A DNA stretch of 64,000 nucleotides. Source: Symbiodinium microadriaticum. Lineage: Eukaryota; Sar; Dinophyceae; Suessiales; Symbiodiniaceae. Below, piece after piece: positions 1 through 12,900 of the stretch (within the stretch, counting starts at the first letter, position 1; every line of letters starts with the position of its first letter). The stretch spans positions 1 through 64,000 of the forward strand of contig LSRX01000765.1 in NCBI GenBank assembly GCA_001939145.1. The letters run 5' to 3'. Both the position numbers and the translations under genes were made by a program. The notes beneath the pieces are model-generated. The model did not search any database. It worked only from the letters and a program-made list of their open reading frames with translations, and was not told the origin of the DNA.

Positions 1-117
1 TAGGGTTTAGGGTTTTAGGGTTTTAGGGCTTTAGGGTTTTAGGGTTTAGGGCTTTAGGGTTTTAGGGTTTAGGGCTTAGGGCTTTAGGGTTTTAGGGTTT
101 AGGGTTTAGGGCTTTCG
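1..117 (+). repeat. Degenerate TTTAGGG array at the window edge
   Basis: About 14 units of TTTAGGG and variants (TTTTAGGG, CTTTAGGG). Exons of the same gene continue to the left by inference, so this is not a chromosome end. Confidence 0.9.
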
Positions 118-679
118 GCTTTATTCGAGTTTAGCTATGGTGTCCATTGCAGTTTTTTGTTTTTTGGTTTAACCCATTCTATATCAGGGATCCCAACGAG
201 GTGGCCCCAAAAAGGAACCACAATGGAGACTATAGGTAGGGTCTTGGAAGCATTTATCCCAAGAAGTTTGAAGTGTAGTCATTGAGCTACTAAGCAGTGG
301 CCTCGAAAGTAAGAAGCAGTGCTGAGGGATGAAACATCCGGGCTTGGGCCGTAGATTTGGCGTTGAGCGGGCTTGGCTTCGGGCTGAGGGGTTACTGGGT
401 TTAGGAATTAGGGTTAAAGGGTTTAGGGCTTGAGGGTTTCAGGGCTTCAGGGTTTAGGGTTTAGCGGTTTCCGGGTATAGGGTTTAGGGTTTAGGTTATA
501 AACTGTAGCATTATAGTACACTCATGCAGGGTCTAAAGTCTACGGCAAGAGGGGATACTATTCCTAACCATTCAGGCCTCAACTCTTACAAGAGCCTATC
601 TCGTGGTCACATGCCCTTGTTGGAGTGACGGTAGTATGTAGTCTTTTGCTTCTCCTTCCCACAGAAACTGAACCTTTGA

Positions 680-840
680 AACCCTAAACCCGAAACCCCT
701 TTTCCTAAACCCTAAACCCCTGACCCCTAAACCCTAAACCCCTGAACCCTAAACCCCTGAACCCTAAACCCCTAAACCCCAAACCCCTGAACCTTAAACC
801 CTAAACCCTAAACCCCTGAACCCTAAACCCTGAGCACCGT
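680..840 (-). repeat. CCCTAAA array
   Basis: About 20 units, opposite orientation to the array at position 1, directly next to TRM1 exon 16. Confidence 0.9.
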
Positions 841-863
841 TCTCAAAGAAGCCTCAGCTGAAC

Positions 864-929
864 CCTCAAGCGGCCCAGCCCCGCCTCCCGGCCGTACCTC
901 GCTGCTGTGGTGGCAAAGGCGTGGAGGAC
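864..929 (-). CDS. TRM1: TRM1 exon 16
   Basis: Reads VLHAFATTAARYGREAGLGR, matching 'LHSL..HA.RY.R' after HEMALRI. The acceptor CTTCAGCAAAG joins exon 15 in phase 0; the donor is GTTCAG. It is the last exon before the window edge. Confidence 0.82.
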
Positions 930-3900
930 CTTTGCTGAAGGAAAACATCTCAGGATGAGACACGGTTGAGATAGAAATCCTTAGCAGCCTTAGCATTACC
1001 TTAAGGGCCCTAAACTATGGGATTTATGGTACATTCCTTATTAAAGCAGGATTTGTATCTTCAACCGTACCTTAAAACCCCTAACCCCAAAACCAAGACC
1101 CTAAACGAAAACCCAAAACCCTAAACCCTAAACCCGAGTTACACTAACCTAACCTTTGACCCCAAACTCTTCAACTCCGGGGCTAAAACTGCGTAGATCT
1201 GTTGGAGAGGAGACCCTAAACCCTAAACCTTAAACCTTAAACCCTAAACCTTAAACCCTAAACCCTTAACCTTAAACCCTAAACCCTTAACCTTAAACCC
1301 TAAACCCTAAACCCTAAAGCTGCGTAGGATCTGTTGGAGAGGAGACCGGGTACCTGAGCCCTCAGCTTATCGGGCTCCCGAAGTTTGGGCTTTGGGCGGT
1401 GGAACTGAGATTTTTTGGGGGTTTAGAGCTGAGGAGTCGAGGGGTTGTAAGATTTCTGGGACTTTTTTGGGGGGTTTAGAGCTTAATTAGGGGTCGGGGG
1501 CTTAAGGTTTAAGGCGTTTTGCATGATTTGGGTGGTTGGTAAGATTTTAGTGCGGAACAAGCGCGGCAGATGCCACGAAAAAAGACCGCAGTGTAAAGTG
1601 CGAGCACAAAACAATCCGGAAACGGAAACCTAAACAACAAGCAGGCCGGCTGGCATCGAAGCAAAGCTTTGTAAGATTTTGTGGTAAGATTGTATGTGCT
1701 CCTCAAACTAAGAACAGACCACAATATCGAAAACTGACCTGCTGATGTCTGAAGCATCGCGGTACCAGCCGTAGCTGCAGCCATAAATGGATCCCCTGAA
1801 CCTTAAACCCAAAACCACCTTCTGTTGTAGCCGCAGTCCCCAATCTGCAGGGCAATGGCTGTTGTGCAAGGGCTGCTGCTGCAACAAACCGTAACATCGT
1901 GGTCAACATCATCCTTCAACTAAACTCTGGCACCTTCAATCGCAGAATCATAAGCCCCTAAACCCTACAACCTTACATCCTAAACGCTCTAAGCCCAATG
2001 CAACACCACAAAATGCTCGCGGAGCCCTGCGCCTCTGCAGAGGGCAAATCAACCCCTTCTGAAATCCAATGCAAACACCCACAACACCCCATGAACGCCT
2101 ACTTAGAAGCGTAAATCCCAAGTCAAAACCCTATCTAAAACCCTACACTCATCCTGAACCCTACCTAAGGCCCTACACCTTAACCCCCGAGCCTTGAAAC
2201 TCCCTATAGACCCTCTAAGCGGCATGTAAAACCACCCCTGAACCCTAAACCCTCTAAACCGCGTTTGAAACCGCCCCTAACTCGTCTCCGGACAACTTCA
2301 CCGAGAGCCAGACAAGGCGGAGAGCTAGCTCATGGACCTGGGTTTAGGGTTTGGGGTTTAGGGTTACGGGCTTAAGGTTTCGGGTTTAGGGCATAGGGTT
2401 TAGGGTTTAAGGCTTAGGGTTTAGGGTTTAGGGTGCAGGGTGTAGAGTTCAGGGCTTAGCGCTTAGGGCTAGGTGGGTAGCGAAGAATCGGCGGTCAGGG
2501 CTCGGGGCTCTGGTCTAGGAGCTCTTGAAGCTGTTAGTAGGAGTTTGTGAAGCTGGTCTTATCAGGGGTCTGCAGGGGCGTATAAGGCTGTTTAGGGAGT
2601 CTTGGTAGAGTTGCTGGTGTCTTAGAAGCTTTTCTGTGGAGTCTTGTAGAGGTTTTGTGCGGGCCCTATGGCCCAATGCAAGGCTCTTAATAATTAGAAT
2701 GGGACTTCTGTGCGTAGGTTGTAACATGGCAATACAAGGATACAAGGACTGCAAAAGGGGTAGAATACGGTTGATGATATAAATCCTGCATTACCCATAA
2801 TAAGGCATATACCATAATTCCCATAGTTTCGGGGTCTCCTTAAGGTAATTCTAAGGATTCATATCGTCAACAGTATTACCTATCCCGACTCAAACTTAGA
2901 GCTTGGTGCCTTTGGGTTTACGCTGAGGGTTTGGGGTTGGTGTAAGGCTTTGGGGTTTTAGGGCGAGAGCGGCGATGACTCGGGCTCTTTTACTTAGGAT
3001 GGCGGGCTTTGTCCAAAGCTGATAGAGGCTCACTTGGGTGCTAACTTAATTCATATGTGCTGTGTTTGTAGGGTATGGGATTACAGGTTTCAGGGGTTTA
3101 ACCCTAAACCCTAAACCCCTAAACTCCTAAACCCTAAACCCTGAACCCGAAACCCCGGGCCCCAACCTTGCTAACCCCAACCCCCGATCCCAGAATCGAC
3201 TCAAGGTCAGCTTCCTGGGGCATAGGATTTACGCTTTAGGGTAAACTTTATAGGGTCTAAGGCTCTGGAGTTTTAGAGTTTTAAGATTTTAGGGCCCAGT
3301 TAGGGTCCGGTGGCCCTCAAACTTGAAGCCCCCCCCCCCCCCGAAACCCAAAACCCACGGTGCAGGACCACCGGGGATCCTGCATATCCAGCCTTGAGCG
3401 CAGCGCCGCCATATCTGCCGACGGATTAGGGCTTAGGGTTTAGGGTCTTCCCAGACCCTGAAGAACCTACCGTTTTAACCTACCTTTTTATGGACTTTAT
3501 GTAAGGAAGAAATCAACATAAGGAACCCCAAAAAGGGTGGGTTCTTTAGGGTTTAGGTTGGGCCTCGGGATTTTGGAGCCTCGGAAATTCAGGTTTTTGG
3601 GGTGTTGGGGCTTCGGCATAGGTTCACCACTTGACATGACGGAATCCGAAAGTGTTGCACAAGTGAGACCACCACTGACCTGCAGATGGACCAACATGCA
3701 GACAAACGGCGAGGGCTCATTATCACAAATCAAAAAACTGTGGCTTAGGTTTAGGCTTTAGGGGGTGTGCCCTGTGCCCAAAAGCCCCTACTTCTTTCAC
3801 CCATTCTGGCTAGAAGCTACGTTAGGGAAATGGATGTTGGGAGTATAGAAATGGATGTTGGCAGTGACCCCTAAACGAACATCCATTAACACTCTGAGCT

Positions 3901-6900
3901 GGAAATGGAATGTAAACTGAATGTGTCCATTTATGCGGTGTGTTCACGTCGTTGCAAACTGTGGGGTTTCGCATGAACGGCCCTGCAACGCATGGCACTT
4001 ATTCCGCGATAAGTGGGCATATATCGTCCCAAAGCCAAACAAAGCAGCTCATTTTGGCATGGGGAGGTACGAAAGCTACATCCAGCTGGGCATCCATTAT
4101 CTGGGGAGGTATGAAAGCCACGTCCATTTTACATCCATTTTCCCAAGCGGCGAGGAAATCAACGCCCATTCCGGAACATCCATTTTACTTCCATTTTCCC
4201 TAGGACAATGGCTGTAAAATGGATGTTGTGCAGGGCGTCCGAAAAAGGAGGAACATCGATTTTACCTGGCAGAGTGGAGGTAAAATGGTCGTGGGCGGGG
4301 GTCCGAAAATGCACGTCCATTGCACATCCATTTTCGGAGAGCCTCAAGAATGGATGTTCAATCCTGCGTCCATTTTGCAGATCCCCGCAAAAGCAAAAAG
4401 GGAGGAATCAGGACACTTTGGTCACGGCTCAGAGGTCAAGCTTCCCAAGAAGCCAGGCTTCCCACTCGTCATCGCTCCCCACACCATGTCTGTGGCCTAA
4501 GGCCTCCTGAAGAAACGGCTGCTTAATGCACGTTCGTACACACTTCCCGAGAAAGTGGAGGCATTATTGACATATACTGAAACGGACGTTGATTTCACAC
4601 CTCCATTTTGCAGCCATTCTGCGACTTTCGCGGACGCTGTTCTGTGGCGGAATGCGCCTTGGGGTTCACTAATGTAGGAACCTGATACAGAAGCCTGGCC
4701 CCTAGAACCCCAAAAGATTAGGACTTAAATAAAGAACCCTAACCCCAAAGCCTAAACTTGCAGTATACTAAGGACAAAAAGGGAAGAATCTTGCTAAGGA
4801 TTCCAAGCCCTACATTACCCGTACTATAGTCATAGTAAAGACTGCAAGGGCAGAAGCTTTGAAATTCTTCCGACCCCTGTAATACTGCTGTGCAAGGAAT
4901 ATACCAAAATTTCCATAGTTTCGGGTCCTTAAGGTAATGTAGGGGCCTTTATAATTAGAATAGGGTTTTGGGGGTCCCTGATTATAAGTATAGTATACTA
5001 TACCCCAAACCCCATTCCCCATTCTAATTATTAAGGCCCCTATATTAATGCAAAGGGTTTATCATCAACAGTACAGGCCACCTCGCGAAGCAAGTCTCCG
5101 GGTGGTTGCCACCCAGCACCTCAGCCATTGCCAGGTCTCGGGTTTGGGGTTTAGGGTTTAGAGTTCAGGGTTTAGAGTTGAATACTAAGCTGCCGGATCC
5201 TTACAGTCCAAAAGCACTGATTGTGCAGGTCCCGATGTCGAAAACCACAGAACCCCAAACACTCTATGGAACCCCATATAAGAGCAACCGCTAAACTGCC
5301 CCTAAACTGGAAAAAAAGCCCTCAAAAAAAAAAAAAAACCTTCAAGGAGCCCTTCAAGGAATCCGCCTAAAACTCGATGAGACCCCGTTTGGGGGGCTCC
5401 ATAGCCCTGACCGAGTGCTCGGCTGGCATGTCTGTGGAAGTGATGCAAATCAAACCTCCATCTGCGACGGCCTCTGCTGTATGTATGGCTTCGGGGTCCA
5501 GGGTGTAGAGTGGAGTGTTGGGGGTTTAAGCCTTAGGGTTCCCTGTTCAGCGTTCAGGGTTCAGGCTTTGGGGGTTTAGGGCACTAGGAAGGGGAACCCA
5601 CAGACGCCAGAAAGCCCCTCATGTAGGGGCCGTAATAATTAGAACTGGGTTTTGGGATTAGAATTCGGTTTGGGGTTCCTTTCTGATACAAGCATAACAA
5701 GGAACCCTAAGGAAGGACAAATGTTGGTCGTTATTGAGGCTTCTACGATATCCAGGCAAGCCATGGCCATGACGGTAGATTCCTTGCTATGATACTGCGC
5801 AATTCTGCCCATCCATCCACCATACTGTTGATGATATACATCCTGCATTGCCTTAAGGAGACCCGAGACTATGGGCCATGGAATCATTGCATATTCCTTA
5901 CTATGGGTAATGCAGGAGTTATACCATCAACCGTATGACTTACGGTACATTCCTCAACGAGCGAGCCTGGGAGGCTCTGGCGCCTGGCTGATGATATAAA
6001 TCCTGCATCGCCCCAATAAAAGGAATTTGCCATAGTTCCCATAGTTTAGGATCTCCTTAAGGCCATGCAGGATTTATATCATCAGCCGCATGTTGCTGTT
6101 TTCGGGAAGGGGGTTCTTAAGCTTAATCAGGTTCCTACATTACCACGATAAGGATATCATGCGGCGTACTATAATGCAAGGACCGACCCCACAAAGAGTA
6201 GGCTAGTTTAAAGGAAACTACAGGTGGGGAGTTCAGGGTATATAGGGCTTCCACAAGGCTTCTATAAGGTATATAGACCTTCTATAAGGCTCCCAAAAAC
6301 GGCAACTACCCACCTGAAAATGTCCTAGGCTGCTGGACAGACGAAGAGTCTCCACTCCCGCAATGAGCTGTGCAGGCTTCACCACGCAAAGGCGCGTCGC
6401 GAGAGGTTGGTTATGAACTACAGCTGAAGACATAAATCCTGCAGTACCTTAAGGACCCTAAACTATGGGAATTATGGTACATTCCTTATTATGGGTAACG
6501 CAGGATTTATATCATCTACTACTGTCGTTGGAACCCTAACCCCCTAAACCCTAAATCCTGAACCCTGATGAACCCTAAACCCTAAACCCTGAACCCTAAA
6601 AACCGAGCCCCAAACCCTAAACTCTAAACCCCAAACAGCCCTCATGAAGCCTGGGCATACGCAAAAAAAGCACGTTGTCTTTACTCGCGATGTTTTGGTG
6701 CTGGCCCTTTCGGTTTTCGTGGAGACTTCACTGGCTACGATGGCAAGACAAAGAAAAGGTTGAGGGGTGAGGGCCGTGTTTTGATTCAGAGGTCGGGCTA
6801 ATTAGTGAGACTAGTCCTGAGGCCCTCCCCCTTTTTGACACATCTCGAAAAATACACCGCAGAAGCCTGTTCGAGTTTCGAAGGATTGAAGCAAGACACT

Positions 6901-9900
6901 GTGAAGACTCTCGGAAGCATGTAAAGACACACAATTTTTAGAGAAACCTTACACCCTAAACCTCTAAAACTCTCCCAAAATCCCAAAAGAGAGCATGTTG
7001 AAGCTAAACCCTAAACCCTAAACCCCTAAACCCCTAAAACCCAAAACCCAAAACCCCTAAAACCCAAAACCCCTAAAACCCTTAAGCCCTAAACACCCTA
7101 AACCCCTAAACCCCTGAAGCCGTAAGCTCGGGCTCCTCACCTGGATTGCAGAGTCTATGAAGGGCGCGACCGTGCCGTAGGGGTCGAGGTCGATCACGTC
7201 ATACCTCAGATCCCAGGTTTAGGGTTTCGGGGGTTTAGGGGCTTAGGGTGCTTTGGGTTTAGGGTTTAGGGGTTTAGGGGTTTAGGGTTTAAGGGTTTAG
7301 GGTGCTTCGGGTTTAGGGTTTAGGGGTTCAGGGGTTTAGGGGTTTGAGGGTTTAGGGTTTTAGGGTTTAGGGTTTAGGGCAGTTTAGGGTTTAGGGTGCC
7401 TAGGGTTTAGGGTTTAGGCGTTTAGGGTGTTTAGGGTTTAGGGTTTAGGGCTTTGGGCTTTAGGGGTTTAGGGTGTTTAGGGGTTAGAGTTTAGGGCTTA
7501 GGGCTTAGGGGTTTAGTAATAGGGTGTTTAGATTTAGGGTTTAGGGTTTTAGGGTTTAGGGGTTTAGGCGTTTAGGGTTTAGGACCTCAGATCCCCAGAC
7601 CACGTAACATAGAAGCCGTAACAAATAGAATAGGGTTTTGGGGGGTTCCTTTTAAAGGGTTCCGTAAAGGGTCCTATAAGGGCTACTACTATAAGGATTT
7701 AAGGCTTAGGGGCCTTAACAATTAGACTAGGGTTTTGGGGGTATACTATCCGATAATGATAAGAAGAACATCCCCCCCCCAAAAAAAATAGTAAAGGCAA
7801 TTATTAAGGCCCCTGTACTATCACTTCGGGTATATTCCACTATAACTATAACCAGGACCCATAAAAACAAAAACGGGTATCCTGTACTCTAGAAAAATAA
7901 GGAACCGCCAAAAGAAACCTTATATTCACTATATTCTACTATAATTATAATAAGGACCCATTAAAAATAGTACTATACACTAATTACAATAAGGAGCGCC
8001 CAAAAAGCCCTTTAAAGGGCCCAATTCCGTTTAGGCCGTGGCGGCCCTCGGGCCTGGGTTCGGGTTTAGGGTCCAGGGTTTAGGGCTTAGGGCTTAGGGT
8101 TTAGGGCTTAGGGGTTTAGGATTGTTTCTGGGTTTTCTGCTCTTAAACCTTCAACCCTTAAATCCTAAACCCCGAACCCCCGAAACCCCTAACCCCTAAA
8201 CACCCGAAACCCTTAAACCTTAAACCCCTAAACCCTAAACCCTGAACCCCCGAAACCCCTAACCCCTAAACACCCGAAACCCTTAAACCTTAAACCCTTA
8301 AACCCTAAACCCTAAACCCTGAAGCCCCGAAACCCCTAAATCCCTAAACCCCTAAACTCTGAAACCCCTAAACCCTAAACCCCAAAACCCGAAACCCTTC
8401 AAACTCCCCAAGAGAAGTGCTCAGCTCCCCGACGCTTCCGGGCCTTGCCCTCCGAAACCCTTCGCCCGGCGCGTGTACCTGGCGGTGGTTGCTTGGGGTT
8501 TAGGGTATAGGGTTTAGGGTATAGGGGATTAGGGTTTAGGGGATTAGGGTTTAGGGTATAGGGTGTAGGATGTAGGGTTTAGAGTATAGGGTTTAGGGTA
8601 TAGGGTTTAGGGTATAGGGTTTAGGTTTTAGGGTTTAGGGCATGGGGTTTAGGGTTTAGGGTTTGGGTGTAGGATTTCGGGTTTAGAGTATAGGGTTTGG
8701 GGGTTTAGGGTTTAGGGGTTTAGGGGTTTAGGGTTTATAGGGGTTTAGGGGTTTAGGGTTTATAGGGGTTTAGGGTTTATAGGGGTTTAGAGTTTAAGGG
8801 TTCAGGGTTTTGGGGTTTAGAGTTTACCCATAGGCTCCATAGTAGGTCCTTTTTATGGCTCATATTCGGGATCCTAGGTTTATAGGGTTTGGGTGTTTAG
8901 GGGTTCAGGGTTTAGGGTTTAGGGATTTAGGGGTTCAGGGGTTTAGGATTTAGGGTTTAGGGGTTAGGGTTCAGGGTTCAGGGTTTAGGGCTAGGTATAA
9001 GAGATGAAAGAGAGTTCTAGAGGAGTTCCAACGATATCTACGTGGCTTGAACAAGACTTTTTGGTTTAGGCTTTAAGGTTGGTAGTTTGCAGAGAACCCC
9101 CGACAAGTAGCAAGATGACTCCCCTACAGTCCGTTTTTCTTCACATGCCCTCAAACCCTATTCTAATTGTTATAGAACGCCACCCATCAAGTGCTTTTTT
9201 GTTCTCGCCCCTTTCCTGGAAGATTTGAGGGCAGTCTCGCACAGGCAAAGCGTTACATTTGCCGCTAGGGTTTAGGGTTTAGCGCCCTAAACCCTAAAAC
9301 CTAAACAAGAGTTGCAGTCGAGCGCATAGCTTTTGGGGATGAGGTTGGCTTTGTGGTGTAGGCGGGCTCCAAAACCCTTAGATAAGGATTGAACGTCAAG
9401 TCACACGATGTAAGAATCCATCTACATACCTGGTATACGGTTGATGATATAAATCCTGCATTACCCATAATCAGGAATATACCACAATTCCTATAGTTTA
9501 GGGTCCTTAAGGTAATGCAGGATTTATATCATCAACAGTATTATGCCTCTCGACACAAAACATTGTCAGGCTCACATGTGCGCGTTGGCACACCCGTTGA
9601 CCGCCTGGCCACGAGTGCGGTTTAGGGTATAGGGTTTAGGGTCGACAGTTCGGTGCAAGACTCCTAGGCTGCTCGATGTTGATGTTTACCAAGAGAGCCC
9701 AAGACACCGTAAACCAGGAAGACCCCTTCAAATTATACGGGCATCCTTTCTAGTCAGGACATCTAGTCCGAAATATAATGGGTTCCAGGGCCTTCGGAAT
9801 TGGACTTTCAAAGTCCAGCGTTTAAGGTACCAGTAAGAAGACAAGCCAGAAAAAGAAGAAGAAGAAGACTCAACGCAGCACTCATAACAAAGCAAGCCTT

Positions 9901-12900
9901 GAGAGTACATCACCACCACAAATAATGTTTCTACCCTGTTCATGGATTCATGTATAGTCCTTAGAGTATGGCGGGAAGTTTAAGAGAGAATTGCAGGTAC
10001 ATGGCTTACTTGCCGGGTTTTTTGGGTCCCTGCGCTGTGGGAAACCCACCCTCAACCCTAAACCCTCAACCCTTAACCCTAAACCCTAAACCCTTAACCC
10101 CAAACCCTTAACCCCAAACCCTAAACCCTAAACCCTAAACCCTTAACCCCAAACCCTTAACCCCAAACCCTAAACCCTAAACCCTCAAACCCAACCTCGA
10201 CCCGCTCCGCAGGCAGGTCGTTATGCGCGAAGTTTCGCTTCATGTGCTCCTGGCTGGGCTTACTTAGGGGTCTCCACACGCCCCACCCTTTAAGGGCCCC
10301 CCTTGAGGGTACCTAGAAGAAGTCTAAATCCTTCAAAGGTATACCAAAAAGGGTACCTTTAAGGGCCCCTTTAAGTTCCGATATGATATTTCTACTACCG
10401 AAAATCATAACAACATCAATAATAGTACTACTAACAAGGGTGGTACTTAGAAAAGGTCCTGCAAAGGTGTACCAAAAAAGGGGCACCGTAAAACCAGCAC
10501 TAGACCTTAAAGCCATGTTTAAGGGGTAGTGGGGTCTCTGCGTTGCATAACTTGAGGGGTTTAGGGTTTAGGGTGAACTAGGCGTCGGTATAGGGTGCAC
10601 CAGAACTGCCTCGGGATCCCACCCGTAAAGGGGTCCTTACCAAAACGACTCCCATTACCCAGAGGGTCCACATATACTACCATTCGACCAGTCTTATTAT
10701 GGTTTTGGGAACCCAATTCCACTATGGTAGCTTATAACCCTAAACCCTAAACCCTCAACCCTAAACCCAGTATATATATATATATATATGTGGATCCCTA
10801 GGGTTTCATGGTGTGAACATACCGATGTCGGGATGCAGAAAGCTCTGACGCCCGACAGTCTTGCAATTCAATCCTTGTGCAGAGCCGGTTAAAGTTTATG
10901 GTTTAGGGTTTAAGGGATTAAGGGTTTGGGGTTTAGGGGTTAAGGGTTTAAGGGTTTAGGGGTTCAGGGTTTAAGGGATTAGGGTTTAGGGTTCAGGGTT
11001 TAGGGCTTAGGGTTTAGGGTTTAAGGCTTTGGGGGTTTAAGGTTTAGGGGTTTAAGGCTTTAGGGTTTAGGGTTTAAGGGTTTGGGGGTTCAGAGCCCCG
11101 CCTGACAGAAGAGACGCAAACCCCAACGGATCGCTTCGAGGCCCTGCTCGCCCGAGACCTTCCAAGAATCCCTTGAATGAAGGAACATGGGTAGTTTTCT
11201 AAATTAGGGTGCCTTTGGGGGTCCTTTTAGAAGAGCGCCGTATTATATTGGGGACCTAAAAAGGGCCCTAGTTTAGAGAACCACCCACATACCTTCCAAG
11301 ATCGTAGGATCCCTAATATGATTTGAAGATGATCGTAGGATCCCTAAGATGAATTAAAGGCAGTACTTCTGAGTTTAAGGGATTTGGAAGGCCTGGGACT
11401 ATCAAAAAGCCATGCCGAAACCCTAAACCCTAAACCCCAAACCCTAAACCCTAAACCCCAAACCCTAAACCCTAACCCCAAACCCTAAACCCTCAACCCT
11501 AAACCCTAAACCTTAAACCTTAAACCCTAAACAGCCATGCCGTGGGCACCACGGCATTCTTGTCCAAGTCGTTGGCGACGATTTGCCGGAGACCTCCGGG
11601 CCCCGCTGGTAGCTCCTGGAGAAAAGATCTGAAGGGTTCTTAGTAGGGATAGACGTTAAATCCGAATGGGAATCCTTCTATCCTTTAAGGTCCTCCTATC
11701 ATTTTAAGGCATGTTCCTCCTAAGCCCTAAACCGTAAACCCTAAACCCCAAACACCCTTAAACCCTAAACCCTAGACACCCTTAAGCCCTAAACCCTAAA
11801 CCCTACAAACCCTAAACCCTACAAACCTTAAACCCTAAACACCCTGAAACCCTAAACCCAAAACACCCTGAAACCCTAAACCCTAAACCCTAAACACCCT
11901 TAAACCCTAAACCCTAAACCCAAAACACCCTGAAACCCTAAACCCTAAACCCAAAACACCCTGAAACCCTAAACCCTAAACCCAAAACACCCTGAAACCC
12001 TAAACCCTAAACACCCTGAAACCCTAAACCCTAAACCCAAAACACCCTGAAACCCTAAAAGGAGTTTGGAAGGTCTGGGGGCTTGGCTGGCTCTTCCCGT
12101 AGGTTCTTAGAAGGATGTGCCATGGATCAGAGCTGCGCAGTGCTGGATTCTGCTGTTTACTTTCAGGGTTTAGGGTTTAGGGTTTCGGGGTTTAGGGGTT
12201 TAGGGGTTCAGGAGTTTAGGGTTTAGGGTTTAGCGTTTAGGGCTTAGGGTTTCGGGTTTAGGGAACTTTCAGCGCATGAGAACAAGTCTGTTCCACTTCC
12301 TGGTGACTTCCAGAACTGATCTTGTCACTGCGATGGCAGTCGCTACAAGCATTACTAGTGCTGCTGCTACCCAGGTTTAGGGTTTAGGGTTGTAGGACCA
12401 CGGTTTCGGTTCAGATCAGGATTTCGACATTTACCACGACTACGGTTATGACCTTCATCCTAATATTGCACAAGGCATCGTGATCCTACTCAAAGCCACA
12501 TCCCCACACACGAAGGCAGGAGCCCCAACAACTAAAGCACAGAGTGTAATTTGCGGCCCTATGGCTTTTTTATCGCTTTCCCTGATCCGGGACAATCCGG
12601 GACAACCCCCTGGAAAATGATAGCGTTTAGGGTGGACCTTAAGCTGTCTTCCAAAGCAGCTTCCAGAAGGAGAACCTCCCAGACTGAAAAGGCATAAGGA
12701 AGGCAACGAATGCAGGTAACCAAGTGCAAGAACCGCCCGTAGTCTAGGTTTAGGGCTTAGGGTTTTGGGTTTAAGGTTCAGGATTTAGGGTTTAGGGTTT
12801 AAGGTTCAGGGTTTGGGGTTTAGGGTTTAGGGCACACCGCGTAGTCTAGGTTACTCAAAGTAGTGCAGGACTTGTCCATCCACCCTGAGGGTCTGTGGAA

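Noticed and set aside
1..117. Chromosome end (true telomere) at the left edge
   Set aside because: The array is short and degenerate, the same repeat occurs over the whole window in both orientations, and the TRM1 gene must continue to the left.
1739..1911. Minus-strand open pieces near 1775 and 1900 (YGWYRDASDIS; ALQIGDCGYN)
   Set aside because: Plausible splice edges, but inside the intron between TRM1 exons 15 and 16, which join in frame without them.
6331..6424. Segment reading VVHNQPLATRLCVVKPAQLI flanked by family A and C elements, as an exon between introners
   Set aside because: TRM1 exons 11 and 12 join directly (SAIQ-AVADGG), so this open patch is most likely chance intronic sequence.
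9436..9540. Family A elements as introners whose own ends (GT...AG) are the splice sites
   Set aside because: Attractive because the arms begin GGTTGATG and end CATCAACAG, but next to homology-supported TRM1 exons the element sits inside the intron (36 bp from the donor here, about 16 bp at exon 13), not at its edges.
11095..11165. Segment reading VSGEQGLEAIRWG, similar to SAM motif I of Trm1
   Set aside because: It lies after the IVANDLDKNAV exon, in the wrong order; the true motif I is exons 4 and 5.
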